A stretch of DNA of 64,000 nucleotides from Paraburkholderia youngii (GTDB lineage Bacteria; Pseudomonadota; Gammaproteobacteria; Burkholderiales; Burkholderiaceae), in contig NZ_JAALDK010000002.1 of the NCBI RefSeq assembly GCF_013366925.1, forward strand, positions 620,001 through 684,000, in the 5' to 3' direction. Both the position numbers and the translations under genes were made by a program. This document shows positions 15,755-23,844 of this stretch, piece by piece (within the stretch, counting starts at the first letter, position 1; every line of letters begins with the position of its first letter). A model generated the notes under the pieces. That model was not told where the DNA came from. It did not search any database and worked only from the letters and a program-made list of their open reading frames with translations.

Positions 15755-16693
15755 TCATCTGCACGAATTCCGTTGGGGCCGTTCGCCCACTGTTACCGAA
15801 CACGCGTGGCGTTCGCCACCTCGGATCAAGGCGATCTGCAACTGCTGCCCAACGCTTGCGGAGCCCAGCGCGGCACTTACGTCGCCCATGTCGCGGCAAG
15901 GCTTGCCGTCCAGTTCGATCAGTACATCGCCTATCAGCACGCCCGCCTGCTCCGCAGGGCCGCCCGGCGCAAGCGAGCTGATCAACAAGCCACTGCCGAA
16001 CGACAGGTTCATTTCCTTGACCCAGGCGTCCGGCAGGCCGACCCGCTGCGTGCCGACACCAAGGTAGCCCCGCGACACGCGCCCTTTCGCCAATAGTTCA
16101 TCGGTGACGCGCTCCACGGTCGTCCCGGGAATCACGATGCCGGCGCCGCGCATCAGTGCCGACGTGCAGATGCCGACGACCTGCCCGCGCATATCCGCGA
16201 GGGCCGCCCCGGAAAAACCCGGGCGCAGACCGCCGTCCAGTCGCACGAACGCATCGAGTTGTCCGCCTCTCCACGTGCGCCAGGCCCCCCCCACGCCGCC
16301 GATCACGCCAAAATCAGCGCTAACGCCGGAATCATCCGCACGGGCGACGGCGAGCGCAAGATGACCCGGCTTCAGTGAGTGGGCGTCGCCGGAATCGATC
16401 GGGTCGAGATCGACGCCGTCCAGTTTCAGCACGCCGACGTCGGAGCCCGGGTCCAGACCCGCGAGGACCGCGGCGACCGTACGGCCGTCGGTCAACGTGA
16501 CTTCGATCCCTTCCTCGCGCCTGAGCGTGTGTGCGGCGGTCACGACGACGCCACGGCGCCAGATTACGCCGCTCGACGGCATGCGATGCCGGCCGTGTAC
16601 CGCCACGACACTCCGCCCCACTCGCGCGACGATGTCTGCCAGATTGTCCGAGAGATCCATCAAAGGATTGCTGCTCGAGGATGTGGTTTCCAT
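15755..16693 (-). CDS. Cytosolic S1C (HtrA/DegP-like) serine protease with PDZ domain
   Basis: A 312-residue protein with a trypsin-like domain (about 15-205) and one PDZ domain (about 215-305). The catalytic triad is visible: His in VTAAHTL, Asp in DPGSDVGVLKL, Ser in RPGFSGAAL, which replaces the usual GNSGG. No signal peptide or membrane anchor precedes the protease domain, unlike DegP, DegQ or DegS. ATG 16693 follows GGGGGC; ATG 16711 would add six residues. It precedes a LuxR-type regulator by 18 bases, which suggests that the protease and the regulator work together, for example by proteolytic control of the regulator or a shared partner. That link is inference. Confidence 0.85.
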   Translation of the reverse strand: METTSSSSNPLMDLSDNLADIVARVGRSVVAVHGRHRMPSSGVIWRRGVVVTAAHTLRREEGIEVTLTDGRTVAAVLAGLDPGSDVGVLKLDGVDLDPIDSGDAHSLKPGHLALAVARADDSGVSADFGVIGGVGGAWRTWRGGQLDAFVRLDGGLRPGFSGAALADMRGQVVGICTSALMRGAGIVIPGTTVERVTDELLAKGRVSRGYLGVGTQRVGLPDAWVKEMNLSFGSGLLISSLAPGGPAEQAGVLIGDVLIELDGKPCRDMGDVSAALGSASVGQQLQIALIRGGERHACSVTVGERPQRNSCR

Positions 16694-16812
16694 TTCAAGC
16701 CCCCTGCCCATTGCGTTATGACGACGGATTCACAATGACAGAACCACAGGGGGCGCACACCACCCAAATGGGTAGCCGGGTAGATGCAGTGCGGGCCCTG
16801 TTCAACCTGCGG

Positions 16813-17010
16813 CTAACGCCGCCCGCTACGGCCCCATACATAGCGCACCCATCGCTGCCAGCGGCTTTGCGGTGGAGCGGGCGCGTGGCGCGCAGTCTGC
16901 GCTTCGCGGTCGCGCTGGACGGACTTCTGCACCTGTTCGTGGATCTGCCTCAAGCTCATGCCGCCTGGGCCTTTCAGCGCGTCGGGATCGTCATCGGGAT
17001 CGTCTGTCAT
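16813..17010 (-). CDS. Small hydrophilic protein of unknown function (tentative)
   Basis: A possible 65-residue protein beginning MTDDPDDDPDALKGPGG, followed by a helical, charged stretch (SLRQIHEQVQKSVQRDREAQ) and a basic, Trp-rich tail (RWQRWVRYVW). The acidic start and amphipathic middle look more protein-like than the shadow frames around it. It would otherwise leave a gap of about 480 bases. The ribosome-binding site is poor. It is divergent from the ACT-domain gene. I do not recognise the family. Confidence 0.4.
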   Translation of the reverse strand: MTDDPDDDPDALKGPGGMSLRQIHEQVQKSVQRDREAQTARHAPAPPQSRWQRWVRYVWGRSGRR

Positions 17011-17173
17011 CAGGGTCGCCTGTTTGTGAAGAGGCGACTTGATCTTGATACAGATGCCGGGCAGCAGCAAGTTGGACGCGGATCGCCGACCGGTGCGCAG
17101 TCCAACGGGCCTTGCCCGCATGCCGTTCGTGAAGTAGATTTTTCTAATGAGGTTCGAGCCGGGAGGGACGGCC

Positions 17174-17596
17174 ATGGAACTGAGTGTGGAACGTGTCGAG
17201 GTTTGGGCAGCTACCATCGACGACAAACCGGGAGGTCTTGCGAAAGTCTTAAGCGTCTTGCGGGATGCTGGTGCCGACTTGCAGTTCATCGTGGCGCGTC
17301 GCACGCCAGAGGCATCGGGTAAAGGAGTCGTGTTCGTCGCTCCGCTACAGGGAGACAGTGCGACCCGCGCCGCCACCCAGGCGGGGTTCAGCGTTACCCC
17401 GAGCCTTCACTCCATCCGTGTAATGGGTCTGGACCAGTTGGGCATCATCGCGCAATTGAGCCAGATGCTGGCGGATGGCGGGATCAATCTGCGCGGCGTC
17501 TCGGCCGCTGTGCTTGGCACGCAATTCATCGCTTATCTCGCGCTCGACTCGCTGGACGACGCCGAAAAGGCGATTGACCTTCTACAAAGGGCCTGA
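17174..17596 (+). CDS. ACT-domain protein (tandem ACT, amino-acid-binding)
   Basis: A 140-residue protein made of two ACT modules: residues 5-65 (VEVWAATIDDKPGGLAKVLSVL start) and 75-138 (SIRVMGLDQLGIIAQLSQMLAD start). The Gly in DKPGGLA and DQLGIIA is the usual ligand-contact position. No catalytic domain is attached, so it is likely a stand-alone amino-acid sensor or regulatory subunit. ATG 17174 has GGGAGGG six bases before it. It is followed on the same strand by a membrane-anchored unknown (17674). Confidence 0.85.
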   Translation: MELSVERVEVWAATIDDKPGGLAKVLSVLRDAGADLQFIVARRTPEASGKGVVFVAPLQGDSATRAATQAGFSVTPSLHSIRVMGLDQLGIIAQLSQMLADGGINLRGVSAAVLGTQFIAYLALDSLDDAEKAIDLLQRA

Positions 17597-17673
17597 AGTA
17601 CCCGCACCGGACTGCGGACCGGCTTGGCTCTTGCTGGCAGCGAATCCCAATGCCGGTAGGGAGGTCGGCAGGG

Positions 17674-18135
17674 ATGAAGACACCCACGACCACAAGGCGG
17701 GTGCTTTGGGCGCTCTCGCTTTGCATTATTGCGACTTGCATCGCCGTTGGCGGGGTATTGCTGTTCGAGCTGTTGGTGGTCGGCCGTGCGGTCAGCGATT
17801 TCCGCCGGGACACGGCTATAGCGCAGGTGGGCATCGGACGTGGCGAGCCGGCTACAGCCGAGGAACGCATCAACCCGCCCTATCTGAAGCGGTACGGCCT
17901 GGACCGCAACCTTTATAAGGACATTCACGGAAACTTTTCGCCAACCGGCGCCGACTGGCGGCAATGGGGGCTGCGAACCAAGGTCGCAGCCACGGTGATG
18001 TGGCTGGGTCACGATCCACCGGGAACCTGGTGGACCTACGTTCAGATCAGGTGTGTTGATCGGTTTCCCGAAGCTCACGCCGACAGCGAGCCGATCGTCG
18101 ATGTTGCCGACGCTTGCCTCGGCGAACCGCATTGA
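17674..18135 (+). CDS. Membrane-anchored protein of unknown function
   Basis: A 153-residue protein with one N-terminal transmembrane helix (about residues 8-32, VLWALSLCIIATCIAVGGVLLFELL) and a periplasmic part rich in Trp and Pro (GADWRQWGLR, DPPGTWWTYV), with two Cys near the C-terminus (RCVDRF, ADACLG) that could form a disulphide. ATG 17674 follows GGAGG by nine bases; ATG 17650 is the alternative. The C-terminal end faces the end of the convergent UPF0182 gene, 42 bases away. I do not recognise a family. Confidence 0.65.
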   Translation: MKTPTTTRRVLWALSLCIIATCIAVGGVLLFELLVVGRAVSDFRRDTAIAQVGIGRGEPATAEERINPPYLKRYGLDRNLYKDIHGNFSPTGADWRQWGLRTKVAATVMWLGHDPPGTWWTYVQIRCVDRFPEAHADSEPIVDVADACLGEPH

Positions 18136-18177
18136 TCGACGCGCAGGCTTTCAACGACCCGTTCCTTGTTCCGCTGG

Positions 18178-20931
18178 TCATTTGTGATCATCGGAACGGC
18201 CAGCACCGAGGGCCTCGAGCAACGGCCGCAGCGCATTCAGTTCCGCACCGAAGCCGCTCCAGTCTTCCGCCTTCAGTCGCTCGATCGCGCGGTCATAGTG
18301 AGCAAGTGCCTCTCGCGCGCGAGCATCCACTGTGCCCCGGGATGGCGATGCCGCTCGCGCGGTCTCCTGGAAAAGCGCCGCCAGCGCTTGATCCAGCGTG
18401 TCCTCCATCACCACACGGTCGCCATAGGCGGCAATTACTCTCTTCATCTCCGGCAACTGACCGGAGGCTGCGCGCAAATAGAGCGGAGAAACGTAGAGGA
18501 TCGAGTTCTCGATCGGCACGACTACAAGATGACCGCGAATGACGCGTGAGCCCATCTGGTTCCACAGCGAAATCTGCTGCGAGATCTCGGTATTCTGCTG
18601 AATGCGCGCTTCGATCTGAAACGGCCCGTAGATCAGCTTGTCCTTCGGAAAGGTATACACGATGAGCTTGCCGTACCCGGGCTGATCGCAGCGCGCCGCG
18701 AGCCACGCAATCATGTTCTCCCGCTGGCTCGGCACCATCGGCAGCATCAGGATGAATTCGGCGCGCGGGTCGCCGGGGAGTCGCATGATCGTGTAATACG
18801 GCGGCATCGTGCTGGCGGAACTTCCGCCGTCCATGCCGACCAGCTCCTGAGGAAACTGCCACAGATCCTCGCGGTTGTAGAACACTTCCGGCGCATCCAT
18901 GTGGTACGCGCGGTAGACCTGCGCCTGGATAAGGAACAGATCCTCGGGGTAGCGGATATGCTGCCGTTGCCCCGCTGGCATCGCGTCCAAAGGCTTGAAC
19001 ATACCGGGGAAGATGCGCTCGTAGGTGCGCAGGAGCGGATCGGCGGGATCGCTGACGTAGAAATCGACCGTGCCGTTATACGCGTCGACCACGACCTTGA
19101 CCGCGTTTCGAATGTAATTGGCGTTGTCGCCGAAACCGGGCCGGGAGTAAGGAAACCACTGGCTGACGGTGTAGGCGTCCTGTATCCAGAACAGCCGCCC
19201 ATCGCTTGCGACGACGTAGGGGTCATGGTCGAGAGTCAGGAACGGCGCGATCGTACGCACGCGGTCCTGAATGTTGCGGTGAAGCAGTATCCGGCTCTGA
19301 TCCGTGATATAGCCGCTCAGCAAAATGTTCGGATCGTCGAGCTGCCAGGCAAAGAGACTGCGGCGTCCCACACCGCCGAGCGTGACGCCGTCGCGCCCGC
19401 TATACCTCGTGTACGCATTGGTCGGCCTGCGGGGATAGTCGAACTCAGCTACATTGCCGTTCACGATCACATAGTCCTGCCGGCCTTCACTGAAATAGAG
19501 ACGTGGTTCGCGAATCGCCGGCCCGCCGCTGGAGACGGGCGGAATATCGTGCAGATAGAAAGACGGTAAGCCTTCAGTGGATTTCTCGGTGACTGGCGAC
19601 ATCACGACGCCAATGCCGTGAGTAAAGATAAGGTGCAGGTTCACCCACGTTTGGGCGTTGGACGGCAGCATCGCCGGTTCCAGTTCTCGCGCCGACAGCA
19701 CCACCTGCCTGTATCCGCTATCGAGCTGATAGCGGTCGATGTCCACCGAAAGAAATTTGTAGTAAGTCCTGATCTCCTGCAACTGTGCGTAGGTATCCAT
19801 CAGCGGTGGCACATCCCAAAGCCGGATGTTGTCGATGGTCGCCCGATTGGCCTGCAGCGAGTCGAGCGTCAACCCCTGCTCGGCCTCGAACGGCTTGACC
19901 TCGATCTTTGCAAGGCCGTACGCCTGGCGCGTTAGCGCGATCGTATGCTCAATATAGGGTGTTTCCAGTTTCAGCTCGCTCGGCTTGACATAGAAGCGCT
20001 GAAACAGCGAAGGATAGATCTCGGCGAACACAATCGAACTGCCGAATACGAGAAGTGCGAGAGCGACGGGCTGCAGATGGCTGCGCTGGCGCATGTTGAT
20101 CCAAAGAGCAACCGACGAGGCGGCTCCAAGGCCGACAAGCATCCACAGGACCGGCAACTCGACGTGGACATCGGTATAGCTCGCGCCGACCACGACGCCG
20201 TTGTCGCCATAGAGCAGCAGGAAGCGGTCGAGCCACCACGACCATGCCTTCACCGCAAAGAACAAACCGAGCAGTGCTGAGCCATGAGTGATGGCGGCGG
20301 CCGACAGCGTGCGTGGTGGCCGCTCCAGCGCAATGTCACCGCGCAACGCGTACACAGCACCTGCCACGACCGCGCTCCAGAACACTAGCTGCAGCAGCCA
20401 GTTCTTCAGAGCGACATACGCGGGGAGCGAGAAAAGATAAAAGCCGATATCCCTGTCGAAAATCGGATCGCGCTCGCCAACAGGCACCTGATAAATGAAG
20501 CGAAGCGCGATGTCCCAGCTCGAAACTTCGCTAGCGGCGACAACCAGCCCCAGGACGACCGCGGCGCAGGCAATACTGGCGCGCCAGGGAACGTGCGGCG
20601 CGATCAGTTCGGACAGTTCGACGGCAACCTCGCTCGCATGCGACGGATCGCCTGCTTGCGCTCGCAAGACATCGACACGCCTCGCGTAACGATGCGCCAA
20701 CATCCCCGACAGCCAGATCGCGCACGCCGAGATTGCGAACACCGTCGCAAACAGCAGCACCCGCGCGGAAAGGATGGTCCAGAAAACGCCACCATAGCCG
20801 ACCGAAGAGAACCACAGCCAGTCGACGAGGACGCCGGTGATGCGTCCGACGACGATCAGGGCAACGACGACGGCCGCCACCGTGATTGCATAACGTCTCA
20901 GACGCACGCCGGACTTCACTTCCGACCGCAT
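18178..20931 (-). CDS. UPF0182 family large membrane protein
   Basis: A 917-residue protein matching the UPF0182 (COG1615) layout: about seven transmembrane helices in the first 300 residues (for example ITVAAVVVALIVVGRITGVL, and the paired helices around 170-290) and then a very long extracytoplasmic region. Within it, YFSEGRQDYVIVN, FPYSRPGFGDNANYIRNAVKVVVDAYNG and MPPYYTIMRLPGD are the family's most conserved blocks. The C-terminal 70 residues are helical. ATG 20931 has a perfect AGGAGG-type site. The function of the family is unknown. It is commonest in actinobacteria and cyanobacteria, so a proteobacterial copy is noteworthy. Confidence 0.9.
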   Translation of the reverse strand: MRSEVKSGVRLRRYAITVAAVVVALIVVGRITGVLVDWLWFSSVGYGGVFWTILSARVLLFATVFAISACAIWLSGMLAHRYARRVDVLRAQAGDPSHASEVAVELSELIAPHVPWRASIACAAVVLGLVVAASEVSSWDIALRFIYQVPVGERDPIFDRDIGFYLFSLPAYVALKNWLLQLVFWSAVVAGAVYALRGDIALERPPRTLSAAAITHGSALLGLFFAVKAWSWWLDRFLLLYGDNGVVVGASYTDVHVELPVLWMLVGLGAASSVALWINMRQRSHLQPVALALLVFGSSIVFAEIYPSLFQRFYVKPSELKLETPYIEHTIALTRQAYGLAKIEVKPFEAEQGLTLDSLQANRATIDNIRLWDVPPLMDTYAQLQEIRTYYKFLSVDIDRYQLDSGYRQVVLSARELEPAMLPSNAQTWVNLHLIFTHGIGVVMSPVTEKSTEGLPSFYLHDIPPVSSGGPAIREPRLYFSEGRQDYVIVNGNVAEFDYPRRPTNAYTRYSGRDGVTLGGVGRRSLFAWQLDDPNILLSGYITDQSRILLHRNIQDRVRTIAPFLTLDHDPYVVASDGRLFWIQDAYTVSQWFPYSRPGFGDNANYIRNAVKVVVDAYNGTVDFYVSDPADPLLRTYERIFPGMFKPLDAMPAGQRQHIRYPEDLFLIQAQVYRAYHMDAPEVFYNREDLWQFPQELVGMDGGSSASTMPPYYTIMRLPGDPRAEFILMLPMVPSQRENMIAWLAARCDQPGYGKLIVYTFPKDKLIYGPFQIEARIQQNTEISQQISLWNQMGSRVIRGHLVVVPIENSILYVSPLYLRAASGQLPEMKRVIAAYGDRVVMEDTLDQALAALFQETARAASPSRGTVDARAREALAHYDRAIERLKAEDWSGFGAELNALRPLLEALGAGRSDDHK

Positions 20932-21154
20932 AGTCCCTCCTGTGCTAACCGTCGCCGATGCCCTGCTGCGGTTGTGATGCTGGTTCGGATGGGCCGGGTC
21001 AGACAGCTTGAATTATTGTAGGAGCCACAATCAGAATACTAGTGACCCTACTTTCTACCTGCTCTCGAGTCTGCGGGACCGTGGCTATGACGGCGGCATA
21101 CCCTTTGCTGCAATGAAACGGTTCAGTTCATTTCACGAAAAGGGGACCCCTACC

Positions 21155-21739
21155 ATGAAGCTCTACTATTCGCCAGGTGCCTGCAGCCTCGCCGACCATA
21201 TCGCAATGCATGAGGCCGACCTCACTTTCGACAGGGTTCGCGTCGATTTGAAGTCGAAGGAGACCGAAACGGGGGAGCAGTTCAATCAGATCAATCCAAA
21301 GAGCTACGTCCCAACCCTCGAGATGGATGACGGTCAGCGGCTTACGGAGAATATCGCGATTCTTTCGTGGGTCGCACAGCGCAAGCCTGCCCTTGCGCCC
21401 AATAGCGAACCCGGCAACCTGCGCCTGCTCGAGATGCTCGCGTTCATTTCGACAGAAATCCACAAGCAGTTCGGCCGTGTTTTCAAGCCCACTTCGGATG
21501 CTGAAGCAACGGCAGCGCGTGAGAAGCTGGGTCAACGCTTTCAGTTGATCGCCACCATGTTCAAGGGCGATTACCTGTTCGGCAGCGAAGCGAGTGTGGC
21601 GGACGCCTATTTGTTCACCATGCTGCTCTGGGCTCAAAAGGTGGGTATCGAAGTGCCTGAGAAATTGCGAACCTTTGCCGAACGGATGCGTGCGCGTCCG
21701 GCCGTCCAGCTTGCGATGAAGCACGAGGGACTGGAATGA
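21155..21739 (+). CDS. Glutathione S-transferase, beta class (GstA-like)
   Basis: A 194-residue cytosolic enzyme. Residues 1-78 form the thioredoxin-like domain with the beta-class SPGACSLADHIA motif, whose Cys contacts glutathione, and the cis-Pro in YVPTLEMDDG followed by LTENIAIL. The C-terminal helical domain contains the conserved FKGDYLFGSEASVADAYLF N-capping box. ATG 21155 is chosen over upstream starts because it matches the family N-terminus exactly and has GGGG upstream. It conjugates glutathione to electrophiles or reduces peroxides and disulphides. It stands alone, with about 410 bases of non-coding DNA after it. Confidence 0.92.
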   Translation: MKLYYSPGACSLADHIAMHEADLTFDRVRVDLKSKETETGEQFNQINPKSYVPTLEMDDGQRLTENIAILSWVAQRKPALAPNSEPGNLRLLEMLAFISTEIHKQFGRVFKPTSDAEATAAREKLGQRFQLIATMFKGDYLFGSEASVADAYLFTMLLWAQKVGIEVPEKLRTFAERMRARPAVQLAMKHEGLE

Positions 21740-22005
21740 TGAAGCACCGATCGCCGCCGCGGCCGCGAGGCAAACGCGGCGCCACGAAAGCCATCCGGTC
21801 CTCACCGCGCGCGTCACGCGTCGCATGCACGCGTTCAACGCGGCAATCCGATGTTTCCTGGAGTGATCGCGTCCGAGCTCGCTCAAGGCATCGTGGCGAG
21901 AACCGCCCGGATGCGGATCCCCGGCTCTTCGGATAGAGCTGGGATGCGAAGCGGCGCCGCAATTCAGCGGTGGCATAAAAGACGCTGGCTGCGAGCGGCA
22001 AATCA

Positions 22006-22037
22006 GCGAAAAGAGGCCAGAAAAATGGCCTTTTCGC
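22006..22037 (+). terminator. Hairpin, possible terminator of gst or of a small RNA
   Basis: GCGAAAAGAGGCCA (22006-22019) pairs with TGGCCTTTTCGC (22026-22037) with a two-base bulge and a GAAAAA loop. The T-run is inside the stem rather than after it. As it lies about 270 bases after gst, its role as the gst terminator is uncertain. Confidence 0.45.
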
Positions 22038-22061
22038 GATGCAAAGCCGCGCAGATGATCG

Positions 22062-22075
22062 ATAGAATTTTCTAT
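22062..22075. repeat. 14-bp palindrome upstream of the RAYT-like gene
   Basis: ATAGAATTTTCTAT is a perfect palindrome (ATAGAA-TT-TTCTAT), AT-rich, 75 bases before the RAYT-like start, and could be part of a promoter or operator. Confidence 0.4.
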
Positions 22076-22106
22076 AGCGCGTTACGCACCATGACGCGTC
22101 CGATAT

Positions 22107-22128
22107 CTGTGGGATCGCGTTCCCACAG
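22107..22128. repeat. 8-bp perfect hairpin just before the RAYT-like gene
   Basis: CTGTGGGA (22107-22114) and TCCCACAG (22121-22128) flank the six-base loop TCGCGT. It ends 21 bases before the start codon, so in mRNA it would sit next to the ribosome-binding region. REP hairpins recognised by RAYT proteins have this general size. Confidence 0.5.
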
Positions 22129-22149
22129 CGGATTTCCAGTTGATTCAGC

Positions 22150-22866
22150 ATGACACGGCTCGCACGGCACTACGTCCCCGAACAACCGCAACACGTAATC
22201 TTGCAGGGAATCGTGGGCCCTGCATTTCTGGACGAAGGAGACTACCTGTACTTCCTCGCCTGTCTGGCAGACGCCGCGCGCGTCGCCGATCTGGCAGTCC
22301 ACGCGTGGGTGCTCATGCCTGACGCGGTCCAGTTCCTCGTCACGCCTTCATACGAATCGAGCGTGGCCATGGCGATGCAGGCAGTGTGCCGTCGCTATGT
22401 CGAGACCTTCAACCGCCGCCATGGACGCCGCGGTGCGGTGTGGCGTGGCGGGTACCGGGCGACGGTGATCGAGCCCGAACGGTATTTCCTGCTCACGAGC
22501 CAGGTCATCGATCAGGCGCCGGTGCGCAACCGCCTTGTTGCCGACCCGGCAAACTACCAGTGGTCGAGCTGCGCGCATCACATCGGGCAGCGTGTGGATA
22601 GCTTCATCAAGGATCACGCGCTATACCGGGCGCTCGGCAATACGCCGTTGGAGCGCCAACAGGCTTACCGCCATCTGGGCGCACGGCCGCTTGACGAATG
22701 CGAGGTCGAGAACCTGATGCAGTCGACGCTCAACGGCTGGGTGCTCGGCAGCGCCGCGTATTGCGAGTGGGCGGCGCGGACAGCCAATCGGCGTTTGATG
22801 CCACTACTGCTGCGCGACCGCCCGTCCACGGTTCGCACGACACGCGCGCTCGCACACGCGGGCTAA
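22150..22866 (+). CDS. RAYT-like (REP-associated tyrosine transposase) protein lacking the HUH histidines
   Basis: A 238-residue protein with the Y1-transposase fold of the IS200/RAYT family. The N-terminal RHYVPEQPQHVILQGI corresponds to the usual PGxxxHVxxRG start. VHAWVLMPDAVQFLVTP (residues 50-66) is the HUH region, but where active members have N-H-V-H it reads D-A-V-Q: His59 is Ala and His61 is Gln. Later, RGAVWRGGYRATVIEPERYFLL and LVADPANYQWSSC are well kept, while the usual RYIxxNPVRA is QVIDQAPVRN. The fold appears intact but metal-dependent DNA nicking should be lost, so I infer a domesticated DNA-binding role. It is a single-gene unit with no terminal repeats. Confidence 0.85.
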   Translation: MTRLARHYVPEQPQHVILQGIVGPAFLDEGDYLYFLACLADAARVADLAVHAWVLMPDAVQFLVTPSYESSVAMAMQAVCRRYVETFNRRHGRRGAVWRGGYRATVIEPERYFLLTSQVIDQAPVRNRLVADPANYQWSSCAHHIGQRVDSFIKDHALYRALGNTPLERQQAYRHLGARPLDECEVENLMQSTLNGWVLGSAAYCEWAARTANRRLMPLLLRDRPSTVRTTRALAHAG

Positions 22867-23195
22867 GCAAAGGAGAAACGAAACGGAATTCAGTCTTTCT
22901 GCCGTCCGGCCATTTCCGTGGGCTTTCTGCACTCGTCGACAATGAGCCCGCCTTCTGTGCCGATTCGCAAATTGCGCGTATCGACGCATGTCAACGCAAT
23001 ACCCGTGCTGCCCCTTACATACAATTGCGAGGTCATCTTCTACGATCAGTGGTGACTGAATGCACGGCTTATTTTTTCAACGCAACAGGCAGTCGGTCCC
23101 GCAGCAGTCAACGCAATTGGCAAGTGTCGGTGGAATATATTCCTTCAACCATTGCAGCATCACGGTTTAAACCGTGAACCACGATGGAGGCAGCC
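22867..23195. other. Intergenic region upstream of the SYLF-domain gene
   Basis: No gene is supported in this stretch of about 330 bases. Its last part contains a perfect 18-base palindrome (23160-23177) directly before the ribosome-binding site of the SYLF gene. The rest shows nothing I can identify. Confidence 0.45.
23160..23177. promoter_or_regulatory. Perfect 18-bp palindrome before the SYLF gene
   Basis: TCACGGTTTAAACCGTGA reads the same on both strands over all 18 bases. It ends eight bases before the GGAGG ribosome-binding site at 23186-23190. It could be an operator for a dimeric regulator or an RNA hairpin affecting translation. Confidence 0.6.
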
Positions 23196-23783
23196 ATGCG
23201 CAGAAGAAGCTTCTTACAAACAGGTGCCGCGGTTCTGGCAGTCGCGGGTGTGGCGCTGAGCGGGTCCGCGGTCACGATGAGTGACGCCGTTGCCGCCGAA
23301 TCCAACGCGTCGAAGCGGCAGGTCATCGATGCCAAGGTCAACGAGACCCTGTCGCGGCTGTTCGAGACGGTCAAAGGTTCGAGAGAACTCGTCGACAAGG
23401 CGAACGGCGTACTCGTGTTCCCGTCCGTGCTCAAGGTCGGCTTCATCGCGGGTGGCCAATACGGTGAAGGCGCTTTGCGGGTGCACGGGAAATCGGTCGG
23501 CTACTTCAAGACGATATCCGGGTCGTTCGGCTTGCAGGCGGGTGCGCAGTCGAAGGCCATGATCTTTCTGTTCATGACGCAAGAGGCGCTCGACAGCTTT
23601 CGCAAATCCAACGGATGGTCGGTCGGTGGCGAAGGTTCGGTCGCGCTCGTGAAGGTCGGAGCGAACGGCACGATCGATACGACAACAGCCACCGAACCCG
23701 TCCAGGCGATCGTGCTGACGAATGCAGGTCTGATGGCTGACGTGTCGCTGGCCGGCACCAAGGTTTCTCGACTGAAAATCTGA
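23196..23783 (+). CDS. SYLF / YSC84-domain protein with Tat signal
   Basis: A 195-residue exported protein. ATG 23196 is used because GGAGG (23186-23190) lies five bases before it; ATG 23184 overlaps that site. The N-terminus MRRRSFLQTGAAVLAVAGVA is a twin-arginine signal, with cleavage expected after AVAA near residue 35. The rest is the SYLF (Ysc84) domain: NGVLVFPSVLKVGFIAGGQYGEGALRV, SGSFGLQAGAQSKAMIFLFMTQEAL and the GEGSVALVKVGANGTIDTTT block. Bacterial members are periplasmic lipid-associated proteins often induced by stress. It is a single-gene unit. Confidence 0.9.
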   Translation: MRRRSFLQTGAAVLAVAGVALSGSAVTMSDAVAAESNASKRQVIDAKVNETLSRLFETVKGSRELVDKANGVLVFPSVLKVGFIAGGQYGEGALRVHGKSVGYFKTISGSFGLQAGAQSKAMIFLFMTQEALDSFRKSNGWSVGGEGSVALVKVGANGTIDTTTATEPVQAIVLTNAGLMADVSLAGTKVSRLKI

Positions 23784-23844
23784 CGACATTGCTTGCAGCG
23801 TTTGTCTGACAGGGTCTTGCGCTCGTCGCGCAAGGCCCCGCATT

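Larger units (their letters stand above)
21740..22149. other. Non-coding region with three inverted repeats
   Basis: No gene is supported in these 410 bases. Its right half holds three inverted repeats listed separately (22006-22037, 22062-22075, 22107-22128), all between the GST gene and the RAYT-like gene. They could be a terminator for gst, an operator, or hairpins related to the RAYT family. Confidence 0.5.
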
